NCBI GenBank assembly: GCA_900316385.1
Contig: ONCP01000007.1
Span: 1-64,000 of the forward strand
Source of the DNA: an uncultured Eubacteriales bacterium
Lineage (GTDB): Bacteria > Bacillota > Clostridia > Oscillospirales > Acutalibacteraceae
Direction of reading: 5' to 3'
DNA: 64,000 bases
The notes under the pieces are model-generated. The model was not told the DNA's origin. It worked only from the letters and a program-made list of their open reading frames with translations, and made no database searches. Of the stretch, positions 63,987-64,000 are shown in pieces; within the stretch, counting starts at the first letter, position 1; each line of letters starts with the position of its first letter. A program made the translations under genes and the position numbers.

Positions 63987-64000
63987 TTATTACTCTGTCA

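Overview
The window is chromosomal DNA from an endospore-forming, anaerobic, low-to-mid-GC Clostridia. A complete spoIIIA operon, spoIIR, an IorAB/PaaK ferredoxin-dependent 2-oxoacid module, ATG/TTG/GTG starts with strong Shine-Dalgarno sites, and gene neighbourhoods such as nusB–TsaD-like–xseA and rplU–prp–rpmA–obgE all point to an Oscillospiraceae/Ruminococcaceae-like gut bacterium. The taxonomic placement is inference from gene content. Only one RNA polymerase promoter class (TTGACA/TATAAT-like) is obvious.

Layout. 1–1760 is an accessory tail: a minus-strand cassette (DUF6809, an overlapping 59-aa protein, a short TnpV-like protein) followed by a non-coding array of tRNA-derived repeats and hairpins next to tRNA-Leu(GAG). 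1920–6440 is core: DUF4250, a paired M16 peptidase duo, lgt and folD. 6454–11297 is a six-gene sugar-modification operon (DegT aminotransferase, ATP-grasp, NAD-sugar epimerase, ArnC-like GT2, two SMR-like half-flippases) that resembles the Gram-negative arn logic. 11384–20092 holds two ribosomal-protein operons (rplU-prp-rpmA-…-obgE-mrnC and rpsF-ssb-rpsR), each with a copy of the same short repeat directly abutting the promoter, plus YitT, a GH25 lysozyme and a type I pullulanase.

20145–34536 carries a secreted Ig-like protein, an HD protein, ligA, spoIIIAA–AH, nusB, a TsaD paralogue, xseA (no xseB) and dnaE. 34654–41000 carries iorAB-paaK-ACT and CIRCE-controlled groESL. 41075–42605 (minus) has gpsA, a 181-nt structured RNA that looks like 6S RNA, and DUF1292. 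42667–45236 is an exopolysaccharide operon (priming sugar transferase and polymerase/ligase) behind a promoter followed at once by a terminator hairpin. 45321–55950 has a LURP-one-like protein, an Lrp-type protein, an aminotransferase, ispE, spoIIR and addBA. 56009–57088 is a pyrB whose product carries a PyrI-type zinc module. 57187–63793 is a surface locus: an acidic secreted protein that appears to start at ATA, a wall-binding transglutaminase-like protein, an MBOAT/AlgJ-like O-acetylation pair and a G5 lipoprotein; tRNA-Leu(CAA) closes the window.

Together the genes describe spore engulfment signalling, replication and repair (LigA, DnaE, ExoVII large subunit, AddAB, SSB), ribosome assembly, and several linked cell-envelope decoration systems. 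Most promising for novelty are the arn-like operon, the PyrB–zinc-module fusion, the ATA-start acidic protein, the tRNA-derived repeat array and the promoter-abutting repeat.
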